Positions 1-5,733 of a stretch of DNA of 5,779 nucleotides are shown here, one piece after another. Made by a program: the position numbers and the translations under genes. The first letter of the stretch is position 1, and each line of letters starts with the position of its first letter. A model generated the notes under the pieces. The model had not been told where the DNA came from. It ran no database searches and worked only from the letters and a program-made list of their open reading frames with translations. The stretch comes from Paracoccaceae bacterium. GTDB lineage: Bacteria > Pseudomonadota > Alphaproteobacteria > Rhodobacterales > Rhodobacteraceae. Location of the stretch: the NCBI GenBank assembly GCA_902525995.1, contig CABZJG010000123.1:1-5779 (forward strand), read 5' to 3'.

Positions 1-6
1 TTGATG

Positions 7-39
7 AAGCCTCCTCTGCAAATCAGAGGGGGCTTATTT
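7..39 (+). terminator. Rho-independent terminator of an unseen upstream gene
   Basis: Positions 7-18 pair with 24-35 to give a 12-bp stem with one G-U wobble (12/30) and a five-base loop at 19-23. The stem is followed by ATTT and another T-rich stretch on the + strand. On the - strand no T tract follows the stem, so it most likely ends a + strand transcript that enters from the left of the window. The gene it serves lies outside the window. Confidence 0.8.
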
Positions 40-76
40 CATTTACCGACATAATTTGCATTTTCGAAATTAGTGC

Positions 77-92
77 CCAAACCTTTGTTTGG
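77..92. repeat. Short perfect inverted repeat in the ispH leader
   Basis: CCAAAC (77-82) and GTTTGG (87-92) form a perfect 6-bp inverted repeat around the four bases CTTT. No T tract follows on either strand, so it is not a terminator. It could be a small operator half-site pair or chance; nothing in the sequence decides this. Confidence 0.35.
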
Positions 93-98
93 ATAAAA

Positions 99-133
99 AA
101 TCTCAGCCGGCGGATTTTCACCCTTTTGAGATT
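99..133. repeat. Spaced inverted repeat around the ispH promoter region
   Basis: AATCTCA (99-105) and TGAGATT (127-133) are exact reverse complements separated by 21 bases. The right arm overlaps the candidate -35 element at 126-131. The arms are about two helical turns and a half apart centre to centre, so it could be a protein-binding site. A 7-bp repeat in about 200 bases may also be chance. Confidence 0.3.
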
Positions 134-153
134 ATGTTTGTAGTATTTTTAAT
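126..153 (+). promoter_or_regulatory. Candidate sigma70-type promoter for ispH operon
   Basis: TTGAGA (126-131) is a good -35 match and TTTAAT (148-153) a fair -10 match, with a 16-base spacer. Transcription would begin near 160, leaving a leader of about 50 nt before the ispH ATG at 212. The region between the terminator and ispH is A+T-rich and holds no other convincing gene. The assignment is by eye against the consensus only. Confidence 0.4.
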
Positions 154-211
154 TGTTACGTAAAACATGCTTCAAGCCCTCCATGGCCGAAGTTGAGAAA
201 CCGGAGAATGC

Positions 212-1159
212 ATGACACTTCCAACGTTACATTTGTACTTGGCAGCCCCTCGTGGATTTTGCGCAGGCGTAGATCGCGCTATTCAAATTGTGGACATGGC
301 TTTAGAAAAATGGGGCCCACCAGTCTATGTGCGACATGAAATCGTGCACAATAAATTTGTTGTTGATGGATTGCGGCGCAAGGGAGCTATATTCGTTGAT
401 GAATTAGAACAATGCCCTGATGATCGACCTGTGATTTTTTCAGCCCATGGAGTGCCAAAATCTGTACCTGCAGCAGCAGCCAAACGAGACATGGTGTATG
501 TTGATGCCACTTGCCCCTTGGTCAGCAAAGTTCACATCGAGGCAGATCGACATTATCAAGCTGGTCTACAAATAGTCATGATTGGCCATGACGGTCACCC
601 AGAAACGATTGGTACAATGGGGCAACTTCCAGATGGTGAAGTTCTTTTGGTTGAAACAGAAAAAGACGTATCAGATTTAACCGTCCGAGACCCCCAAAAA
701 TTGGCCTATGTAACACAAACAACTTTGTCTATTGATGATACTGCGGCGATTGTTTCTGCCTTGAACGAACGATTTCCTGCAATTGTTGGACCGCATAAAG
801 AAGACATTTGTTACGCAACGACCAATCGGCAGCTTGCTGTGAAGCAAATCGCACCCCAAGTCGATGCATTGATTGTGGTCGGAGCTCCTAATTCGTCGAA
901 TTCAAAAAGACTTGTGGAAGTGGCCTCAAAGGCCGGGTGCAACTATGCACAACTTGTTCAACGGGCTAATGAAATCGACTGGCGCTCACTGAAAAATATT
1001 CGCTCGGTAGGTGTAACCGCTGGGGCCTCTGCTCCGGAGGTTCTTGTGAACGAGGTTGTTGAAGAATTTCAACAGCGCTTTTCGGTCACCATACAAAAGG
1101 TCGAAACTGCACAAGAAAACATTAGCTTTAAAGTGCCCAAAATTTTAAGACAGTCCTGA
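212..1159 (+). CDS. ispH: 4-hydroxy-3-methylbut-2-enyl diphosphate reductase (IspH/LytB)
   Basis: IspH is the [4Fe-4S] enzyme that performs the last step of the MEP pathway, reducing HMBPP to isopentenyl and dimethylallyl diphosphate in the cytoplasm. The 315-residue length is normal for the family. The three cluster-ligand cysteines are visible as C17 (in PRGFCAGV), C101 (in DATCPLV) and C200 (in DICYATTNRQ). Active-site residues are also present: H46 (EIVHN), H79 (SAHG), H129 and E131 (GHPET), the TQTTLS segment near 168-173, the PNSSNSKRL substrate-binding segment (226-234) and GASAPE (271-276). The ATG at 212 is supported by GGAG at 203-206. It is the first gene of a + strand cluster, 62 nt before the DUF3429 gene. 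A ten-codon reading frame at 183-215 runs into its start with an ATGA overlap. No truncation or missing residue is seen. Confidence 0.98.
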   Translation: MTLPTLHLYLAAPRGFCAGVDRAIQIVDMALEKWGPPVYVRHEIVHNKFVVDGLRRKGAIFVDELEQCPDDRPVIFSAHGVPKSVPAAAAKRDMVYVDATCPLVSKVHIEADRHYQAGLQIVMIGHDGHPETIGTMGQLPDGEVLLVETEKDVSDLTVRDPQKLAYVTQTTLSIDDTAAIVSALNERFPAIVGPHKEDICYATTNRQLAVKQIAPQVDALIVVGAPNSSNSKRLVEVASKAGCNYAQLVQRANEIDWRSLKNIRSVGVTAGASAPEVLVNEVVEEFQQRFSVTIQKVETAQENISFKVPKILRQS

Positions 1160-1221
1160 CCATAGCTCAAAAATAAACCAGTCGTTACTTTATTCAATTT
1201 TTGAGGTGAGAGGAGAAGTTT

Positions 1222-1674
1222 ATGAATGGAGTTCCCCGACCGGCATTATTTCTTGGCTTAGCAGGTGTTTTGCCTTTTTGTTGGAGCGTTTTGACCATGC
1301 AATTTGATGTGTTGTCAAAATTTACACTCGTATATGCAGGATCACGCTTTGTTGGACCCTTTGTGCAGCTATTTTACGGTGCCGTGATTTTATCTTTCAT
1401 GTCTGGAGTTTTGTGGGGCTACTCCACAAATATGAAAGGTAAATCCGCAGTTCTGGGATATTCTCTCTCCGTTCTGCCGGCGCTCTGGGCTTTTTTTTCG
1501 GCAAGCGGAAGTCTGGAACAAACTGGTCAAAATCTAATTATTGGGTTTTTGGGCCTTTTGGTAATTGATTGGTATTTTTGGTCTCGCGGATTTGCCCCTT
1601 CTTGGTGGATGAAGCTCAGGCTTTTGCTGACTTTTCTTGTGATCCTTCTATTGGCTGTTGGAGTTTACCTATGA
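1222..1674 (+). CDS. DUF3429 family integral membrane protein
   Basis: A 150-residue, strongly hydrophobic protein that I assign to DUF3429, a family with no established function. About five transmembrane segments can be read at residues 8-26, 46-67, 75-93, 103-121 and 131-149. Recognisable family stretches are FYGAVILSFMSGVLWG (51-66) and LLVIDWYFW (112-120), then a tryptophan-rich turn and an MKLR positive patch before the last helix. It has no cleavable signal peptide distinct from the first helix. The ATG at 1222 has a strong AGGAG at 1211-1215 with six bases of spacing. Its stop codon overlaps the methyltransferase start as ATGA (1671-1674), which indicates one transcript and coupled translation. 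It presumably sits in the inner membrane. Nothing in the sequence reveals a substrate or partner. Confidence 0.9.
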   Translation: MNGVPRPALFLGLAGVLPFCWSVLTMQFDVLSKFTLVYAGSRFVGPFVQLFYGAVILSFMSGVLWGYSTNMKGKSAVLGYSLSVLPALWAFFSASGSLEQTGQNLIIGFLGLLVIDWYFWSRGFAPSWWMKLRLLLTFLVILLLAVGVYL

Positions 1675-2264
1675 AACCAGACTCTACGACGATTGATATT
1701 TATAATTCAAAAGCTGAAGAATATACACAGCTTTCCAAAGATGTTGACCAAGACATCCGATTGGAAAATTTTGCAAACACGTTGCCAGCAAAAGCGCGCA
1801 TCCTTGATTACGGCTGCGGGCCAGGAACATCTGCTGCATATTTTGCGGACAGGGGCCTGGTCACCCATGCATTTGACGCCTCACAAGAAATGGTAAAATT
1901 GGCCAGTCGCCACCCCAAGGTTACGGTTTGGCAAGCCGGCTTTCATGAGTTTAACAAGATCGATACCTATGATGGGGTTTGGGCAAGCTTTTCTCTTTTG
2001 CACGCACCGCGAAGCGATATGAATAAATTGCTTTTAGCCATCCACAAAAGCCTTAAGGCAGGAGGCAAATTTTGTCTCAGCGTCAAACTGGGAAAAGGTG
2101 AAGCGCGTGATACACTTGGACGTCTTTACACATATTATGAACAAAGTGAGCTAGAGACGTTGTTAAGTGCCGCCAATTTCACTTGGGAAAATCACTTTAA
2201 TGGCAGCGGCAAAGGCTTGGACGGGAGCACCTCAAGATGGATTTCAGTTTTTGCGCATGCCTGA
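1671..2264 (+). CDS. Class I SAM-dependent methyltransferase (substrate unknown)
   Basis: A 197-residue Rossmann-fold methyltransferase of the Methyltransf_11/25 type. Motif I, the glycine-rich SAM-binding loop, is ILDYGCGPG (44-52). The acidic end of strand 2 is D69 in HAFDAS, motif II lies around DTYDGVWASFSLLH (98-111) and motif III is LKAGGKFCLSVK (128-139). The N-terminal YNSKAEEY (11-18) is a typical lead-in helix. The reading frame is open upstream to 1569, but the ATG at 1671 is preferred: it has GGAG at 1660-1663, it forms an ATGA overlap with the DUF3429 stop, and the extra upstream residues do not look like a methyltransferase. The 3' end overlaps rnhA by 8 nt. The acceptor cannot be predicted; small molecules are common for such short single-domain enzymes. 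Confidence 0.93.
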   Translation: MKPDSTTIDIYNSKAEEYTQLSKDVDQDIRLENFANTLPAKARILDYGCGPGTSAAYFADRGLVTHAFDASQEMVKLASRHPKVTVWQAGFHEFNKIDTYDGVWASFSLLHAPRSDMNKLLLAIHKSLKAGGKFCLSVKLGKGEARDTLGRLYTYYEQSELETLLSAANFTWENHFNGSGKGLDGSTSRWISVFAHA

Positions 2265-2718
2265 TTTGTTCGCATATACTGATGGTGCCTGTTCGGGCAA
2301 CCCGGGCCCCGGTGGATGGGGTATTTTACTACAAGCCAAAAAGCAGAAGGACGTTTTAAAAGAGCGAACTTTAAAAGGTGGCGCGGCGCAAACCACAAAT
2401 AATCAAATGGAATTGTTGGCAGCAATTCATGCCCTAGAGACACTTGAAAGACCAAGCGCAATTACAATTGTAACAGATAGCAATTACGTCAAAAATGGCA
2501 TCTCGCTTTGGCTAAAGAACTGGAAAAAAAATGGCTGGAGAACAGCTGCAAAAAAGCCAGTTAAAAATGCTGAACTTTGGCAAAGATTAGATGCCGCCTG
2601 CGAGCCTCATAGAGTTGTTTGGCAGTGGGTTAAAGGCCACGCGGGTCATCCTGAGAACGAGCGTGCGGATGCCTTAGCACGGCAAGGCATGGCACCATTT
2701 AAAGATAGCCTGCCATAA
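2257..2718 (+). CDS. rnhA: Ribonuclease HI
   Basis: RNase HI cleaves the RNA strand of RNA-DNA hybrids, removing R-loops and RNA primers. The 153-residue length matches the bacterial family (E. coli about 155). The catalytic carboxylates are D9 (AYTDGACSGNPGPGGWG), E52 (TTNNQMEL), D74 (VTDSNYV) and D138 (ERADALAR), with the catalytic histidine H128 in VKGHAGH. The basic handle segment LKNWKKNGW (86-94) is intact. The frame stays open upstream with GTG 2167 and ATG 2200, but family alignment points to the ATG at 2257 (MPDLFAYTDG). That start lies inside the methyltransferase gene (8-nt overlap) and has no good Shine-Dalgarno at proper distance, so it probably relies on ribosomes finishing the upstream gene. 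It ends 74 nt from the convergent small secreted protein gene. Confidence 0.98.
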   Translation: MPDLFAYTDGACSGNPGPGGWGILLQAKKQKDVLKERTLKGGAAQTTNNQMELLAAIHALETLERPSAITIVTDSNYVKNGISLWLKNWKKNGWRTAAKKPVKNAELWQRLDAACEPHRVVWQWVKGHAGHPENERADALARQGMAPFKDSLP

Positions 2719-2792
2719 ACAGCAAAAATTTGTTTTTATGCCTGCGATAAACTTTCCTTAATTGGCTTTTTGTTGTTCTTTGCATTCAGAAA
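2719..2792. other. Convergent intergenic gap with no clear terminator
   Basis: This A+T-rich stretch separates the 3' ends of rnhA (+) and the small secreted protein gene (-). The only fold I find is a weak, mostly A-T hairpin near 2722-2741 (GCAAAAA against TTTTTATGC with a mismatch). It is not a convincing terminator for either strand, so ending here may depend on Rho or on transcript collision. Confidence 0.4.
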
Positions 2793-3152
2793 TTATTTAA
2801 CTGTGAAATCAGCAAAATCACCTTCGCCTTTATCAGACGTAAAACGGATTTTTTTTCCACTGCGTGAAACTTGCTGACAATTATAACCCAAGTTTCGTGA
2901 TCCCCAGAATAAATCACGGCAAAAATAGCTGTTTTCCCATGTCCATTGGCCGGTGACGCTCAGCATTGCAGCCCGTCCAGTTATTTTGCCATCTTCGGTA
3001 ACTTCAAGTCGAATAAGAGGTCGTTTTAAGGTTTTATCTTTGATCGTCGCGATAAATGTATTTTTATCCTTAATGACCAGATACTCTGACCTTGCACCTG
3101 AAGAGATAAAGCTGAAAAGAAGAACGCAAAAGAAAAATGACACTATCCGCAT
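2793..3152 (-). CDS. Small exported protein of unknown function, downstream of dapB
   Basis: A 119-residue protein with a typical Sec signal peptide: MR, then a hydrophobic run from I3 to about S18, then a probable cleavage after ARS (20-22), giving a mature periplasmic protein of about 97 residues. The mature part is basic and predicted beta-rich, with IRLEVTEDGKITGRA (48-62), GQWTWENSYFCRDL (68-81) and NLGYNCQQV (87-95). The pair C78/C92 could form a disulfide. The frame has an earlier ATG at 3173, but only AGG directly abuts it; the ATG at 3152 is preferred because a G run lies 8 nt upstream and the signal peptide then starts normally. It follows dapB by 53 nt on the same strand, so cotranscription is likely. 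Roseobacter homologues are, as I recall, sometimes labelled dihydrodipicolinate reductase. This protein has no NAD(P)H-binding motif and no HHNxKxDxPSG motif, so I regard that label as a neighbour error. Confidence 0.85.
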   Translation of the reverse strand: MRIVSFFFCVLLFSFISSGARSEYLVIKDKNTFIATIKDKTLKRPLIRLEVTEDGKITGRAAMLSVTGQWTWENSYFCRDLFWGSRNLGYNCQQVSRSGKKIRFTSDKGEGDFADFTVK

Positions 3153-3205
3153 GCGCAAAGCCCCCCAAACCATCCTGCTATGGCTTTAGATATTCCTCTA
3201 CTGCA

Positions 3206-4018
3206 TTAAGACAACCCAAGAACATCGAACATTGTATATTCGCCGGGTGGCTTCCCTTGACCCCACAAGGCTGCCTTTAGGGCTCCACGGGCAAACACAG
3301 ACCGGTCCGTGGCAATATGCCGAAGATGAATGCGTTCACCTTTTGCTGCAAACATCACATCGTGTTCGCCAACGATATCACCGCCGCGCACAGATACAAA
3401 TCCGATATCGCCGGTCTTTCTGCTTCCAACGATACCATTTCGGTTGACATCTGTGGCAGCTTTAAGGTCAACGCCGCGACCATCTGCTGCCGCCTCTCCC
3501 AGCATCAAGGCTGTGCCTGAAGGGGCATCAACTTTTTGATTGTGATGCGCTTCAATAATCTCAATATCAAAATCATCATCCAAGGCTTCTGAAACTAATT
3601 TTGTTAATTTCACCAACAAATTAACACCCAGAGACATGTTTCCAGCCCTGATGATTATCGCATGACGTGCCGCACTCGCAATCTTTTCAAAATGTTTGTC
3701 GTCCATGCCTGTTGTTCCAATAACGTGCACAATGCGGGCCTGCGCGGCCAGTGCAGCAAATTCAACTGTTGCATCTGGCGATGTAAAGTCGATCACGCAA
3801 TTGGCTTTAGAAAACGAAGGTAGCGGGTCTTCCTCAACCGTTACGCCAATTTCTGCCATTCCCATTGAAAGACCAATATCCTGTCCAAGCCAGGGATGCC
3901 CTGAAAGTTCAATAGCCCCAACCAATTTAAGTCGGTCGGATTGGGCAACGGTATTGATCAGCATTTGACCCATTCGGCCAGAAGCGCCTGTGATAACAAC
4001 GCCAATTGGATCGGACAT
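3206..4018 (-). CDS. dapB: 4-hydroxy-tetrahydrodipicolinate reductase
   Basis: DapB reduces the DapA product with NAD(P)H to tetrahydrodipicolinate on the way to diaminopimelate and lysine; it is a cytoplasmic tetramer in known cases. The 270-residue length fits the family (E. coli 273). Visible motifs are the dinucleotide-binding GASGRMG (11-17), DFTSP (77-81), GTTG (101-104) and AGNMSLGVN (125-133). The signature EAHHNQKVDAPSGTAL (156-171) carries catalytic H158 and H159 and substrate lysine K162. VRGGDIVGEHDV follows at 210-221. The frame extends upstream to 4078, but MSDPIGVVITG at 4018 is the family start and has GGAG nine bases upstream. It diverges from rbfA with 88 nt between starts, and the small exported protein gene follows on the same strand. 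Confidence 0.98.
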   Translation of the reverse strand: MSDPIGVVITGASGRMGQMLINTVAQSDRLKLVGAIELSGHPWLGQDIGLSMGMAEIGVTVEEDPLPSFSKANCVIDFTSPDATVEFAALAAQARIVHVIGTTGMDDKHFEKIASAARHAIIIRAGNMSLGVNLLVKLTKLVSEALDDDFDIEIIEAHHNQKVDAPSGTALMLGEAAADGRGVDLKAATDVNRNGIVGSRKTGDIGFVSVRGGDIVGEHDVMFAAKGERIHLRHIATDRSVFARGALKAALWGQGKPPGEYTMFDVLGLS

Positions 4019-4068
4019 AACGAAGAACTCCATTTTACAAGTCTTTTCTGTCTTTACGCCACTAGAGC

Positions 4069-4082
4069 GGCTTGGCAAAGCC
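4069..4082. repeat. Small inverted repeat in the dapB/rbfA divergent gap
   Basis: GGCTT (4069-4073) and AAGCC (4078-4082) are reverse complements around four bases. The repeat covers the candidate rbfA -35 hexamer (4072-4077), so it could serve as an operator for either divergent gene, though it is short enough to be chance. Confidence 0.25.
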
Positions 4083-4100
4083 CAATCAAGCGCGTAGAGA
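4072..4100 (+). promoter_or_regulatory. Candidate promoter for rbfA, positioned for a leaderless start
   Basis: TTGGCA (4072-4077, five of six consensus bases) is followed after exactly 17 bases by TAGAGA (4095-4100, three of six). A start about seven bases below the -10 would fall on the A of the rbfA ATG at 4107, giving a leaderless transcript. The same TAGAGA could instead be read as a poor Shine-Dalgarno (AGAG) for that ATG, with a promoter further upstream in or before the dapB start. Only transcript 5' mapping can separate these. Confidence 0.3.
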
Positions 4101-4106
4101 AAACTT

Positions 4107-4505
4107 ATGGCAAAGAATAAGTTTCACAGCGGTCCCGGTCCATCCCAGCGTCAATTGCGCGTTGGAGAGCTTATAAGACGTACGTTATCAGAGGTTTTGG
4201 CGCGGGGCGATATACATGACCCGGACCTTAATCGGGTTTCAGTGACAGTAGGTGAAGTCAGCGCCTCCCCAGATCTAAAGGTGGCGACTGCCTATGTATG
4301 CCCCTTGGGTGGGCAAGGCGGCGAAAATTTGATTGCATTGCTTGCCAAAAATAAATCTGAAATCCGACGGGCAATTTCCAAAGAACTAACTTTGAAGTTC
4401 ACACCTGATCTGAGGTTTCGATTGGATGAAACCTTTGACCGCATGGATGAGACACGCCGGCTTTTTTCCCAAGACGCCGTGCGTCAAGATTTGGATGATA
4501 AATGA
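4107..4505 (+). CDS. rbfA: 30S ribosome-binding factor A
   Basis: RbfA is a single-KH-domain protein that binds the immature 30S subunit and helps 16S rRNA 5' end maturation, notably at low temperature. The 132 residues fit the family. Diagnostic stretches are SQRQLRVGELIRRTLSEVL (13-31), the strand VSVTVGEVSASPDLKVATAYV (44-64) containing the conserved VS.SPDL.A.VYV pattern, then the helix with IRRAISKELTLKFTPDLRFRLDETFDRMDE (86-115), matching the R..i...l.lr..PeL.F..D...e...i pattern. The ATG at 4107 has only AGAG at 4096-4099 upstream, a weak ribosome site. It diverges from dapB. Its last codons overlap the phosphodiester glycosidase start as ATGA (4502-4505), so the two are probably translated from the same message. 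In many bacteria truB follows rbfA; here it does not follow within the window. Confidence 0.97.
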   Translation: MAKNKFHSGPGPSQRQLRVGELIRRTLSEVLARGDIHDPDLNRVSVTVGEVSASPDLKVATAYVCPLGGQGGENLIALLAKNKSEIRRAISKELTLKFTPDLRFRLDETFDRMDETRRLFSQDAVRQDLDDK

Positions 4506-5236
4506 TCCGTAGCCTCGCGCTATTATTTCTTTTGGCCACCCCGTTATGGGCGCTAGAATGCAGTAATGACCAGTTTGAAGATATTCCTTTCTCGATATGT
4601 AGCGCCAATGTCGAAAAAGATGACCTTAGAATTTTTTTAAGAAATGATAAAAATGATATCTTTGGGCGCTTTCAGACACTGGATGTATATCTGCAAGGCC
4701 AAGGCCTAACTTTAGACTTTGCAATGAATGGCGGTATGTTCCGGCCAGACCTTACCCCAGTGGGACTTTATATTGAAGATGGTAAGCTGTTGCGCAAGGC
4801 GGTCTCTCGGGCAGGGCCTGGAAATTTTGGGATGTTGCCCAATGGAGTTTTTTGTATCTCAGAAAACTCGGTACAGGTTTTGGAAACCAGTGCTTACCTA
4901 CAAGATAGCCCAAGCTGCCATTTTGCCACTCAATCTGGGCCTATGTTGGTAATCGACGGAAAATTGCACCCAAAATTCCTAGAAAATAGCTCATCTCGGT
5001 TTATCAGAAATGGTGTCGGGACATCACAGGAAGGCCAGTGGGCTCACTTTGTTATAACAAATAGGCCGATCATATTTCATAAATTTGCAAGGTTATTCAA
5101 AGATCATCTGGGATTGAATTCGGCTTTGTACTTGGATGGGAATGTGTCCCAGATGTATGCACCCCCCCTTAACCGCGGGGGCCATGGCCGCTCTTTGGGG
5201 CCAATTATTGGTGCCGTATCCCCGGCAGCAGACTGA
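4502..5236 (+). CDS. Exported phosphodiester glycosidase-like protein (DUF2233/NAGPA domain)
   Basis: A 244-residue protein with a clear signal peptide (MIRSLALLFLLATPLWA, probable cleavage after ALA-type WA at about residue 17), so it acts in the periplasm or outside. The rest matches the NAGPA-type phosphodiester glycosidase fold (PF09992). Family blocks are LDFAMNGGMF (71-80), PVGLYI (86-91), GNFGMLPNGVF (107-117), QSGPMLV (144-150), FIRNGVG (167-173) and ALYLDGNVSQM (208-218). In mammals this fold uncovers mannose-6-phosphate; bacterial members are thought to act on phosphodiester-linked sugars, but the substrate here is unknown. Cysteines C20, C33, C118 and C139 could form disulfides after export. 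The start overlaps the rbfA stop by four bases (ATGA), with GGA at 4493-4495 as a modest ribosome site inside rbfA. Its 3' end is 35 nt from the convergent hsp20 gene. Confidence 0.93.
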   Translation: MIRSLALLFLLATPLWALECSNDQFEDIPFSICSANVEKDDLRIFLRNDKNDIFGRFQTLDVYLQGQGLTLDFAMNGGMFRPDLTPVGLYIEDGKLLRKAVSRAGPGNFGMLPNGVFCISENSVQVLETSAYLQDSPSCHFATQSGPMLVIDGKLHPKFLENSSSRFIRNGVGTSQEGQWAHFVITNRPIIFHKFARLFKDHLGLNSALYLDGNVSQMYAPPLNRGGHGRSLGPIIGAVSPAAD

Positions 5237-5271
5237 TTTGTGCCACCGGGAAAACGTAAAGCATTTGCGAT
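5237..5271. other. Short convergent gap between glycosidase and hsp20 genes
   Basis: A 5-bp GC stem can form between CCCGG (5221-5225, within the glycosidase 3' end) and CCGGG (5246-5250), but it is followed by A residues on the + strand and by no T tract on the - strand. It is at best an imperfect terminator for the + strand gene. Confidence 0.3.
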
Positions 5272-5730
5272 TTAGTTTATTGATGTTCCATCAATAATGG
5301 ATGAACCCGAAGATGCAATTTCAATCCGGCGGGGCTTTAACGCCTCGAGAACTTCTCGCTTAAGGTCAATGTTTAGCATGCCGTCTAAATGACTTGCCGC
5401 AGTAACTTTGACATGATCAGCCAGATCAAACTTGCGTTCAAAGCTTCTAGTGGCAATACCTCGATGTAGATAGTTCTTTGCATCTTTCGTATCAGATTTT
5501 TTAGCCGAAACCACCAACGCGCTTTCCTTGACCTCGACCGTTAAGTCTTTCTCAGAAAAGCCAGCAACGGCAATTGAAATACGATAGACATCATCATCTG
5601 TTTTTTCGATGTTATAGGGTGGATAAGTTGTGTTTGGGCTATCAGCCGATGATACACGGTCTATCAAATCAGCGATTTGATCAAAGCCAATGCTTGCACG
5701 GTATAGTGGCGTAAAGTCAAAATGTCTCAT
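5272..5730 (-). CDS. Hsp20-family small heat-shock chaperone (IbpA-like)
   Basis: A 152-residue small heat-shock protein, an ATP-independent holdase that binds unfolding proteins and hands them to DnaK/ClpB. The alpha-crystallin domain spans about residues 37-138, starting YPPYNIEKTDDDVYRI, with AVAGFSEKDL (54-63) and the loop YLHRGIATRSFERKF (87-101) typical of bacterial class A proteins. DGMLNIDLKRE (116-126) follows. IEI (136-138) is the C-terminal IXI motif that docks on neighbouring dimers. The N-terminal arm MRHFDFTPLYRASIGFD is typical of IbpA relatives. The frame contains an ATG at 5742, but the ATG at 5730 is chosen because a strong GGAGG (5740-5736) lies five bases upstream of it and the 5742 codon runs into that site. 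Its leader resembles a ROSE RNA thermometer. It converges on the glycosidase gene. Confidence 0.97.
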   Translation of the reverse strand: MRHFDFTPLYRASIGFDQIADLIDRVSSADSPNTTYPPYNIEKTDDDVYRISIAVAGFSEKDLTVEVKESALVVSAKKSDTKDAKNYLHRGIATRSFERKFDLADHVKVTAASHLDGMLNIDLKREVLEALKPRRIEIASSGSSIIDGTSIN

Positions 5731-5733
5731 AGG

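Noticed and set aside
1491..1498. Run of eight T in the DUF3429 gene as a terminator or slippage site
   Set aside because: It encodes phenylalanines within a membrane helix, and no stable hairpin precedes it.
1569..1670. N-terminal extension of the methyltransferase back to the first ATG of its frame
   Set aside because: It would lie inside the DUF3429 gene for about 100 nt, the extra residues do not look like a methyltransferase, and the ATG at 1671 has both a ribosome site and an ATGA junction.
2192..2461. Antisense open frame opposite the methyltransferase/rnhA junction
   Set aside because: Its translation resembles no protein family, and it lies opposite two strongly supported coding regions, so it is a shadow.
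2524..2531. Run of eight A in rnhA as a possible slippage or phase-variation site
   Set aside because: It encodes the conserved lysine-rich NWKKNGW handle segment of RNase HI, which explains the run without any switching.
3232..3968. Several + strand open frames opposite dapB
   Set aside because: They are mirror frames of dapB with low-complexity Ser/Ala/Thr-rich translations and no ribosome sites, whereas dapB carries every family motif.
4019..4078. Longer DapB starting at 4078
   Set aside because: The extra 20 residues are not part of the family; the ATG at 4018 gives the usual 270-residue length and has GGAG upstream.
5221..5250. Hairpin in the convergent gap as a bidirectional terminator
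   Set aside because: Only five GC pairs with a long loop, followed by A residues on the + strand and no T tract on either side.
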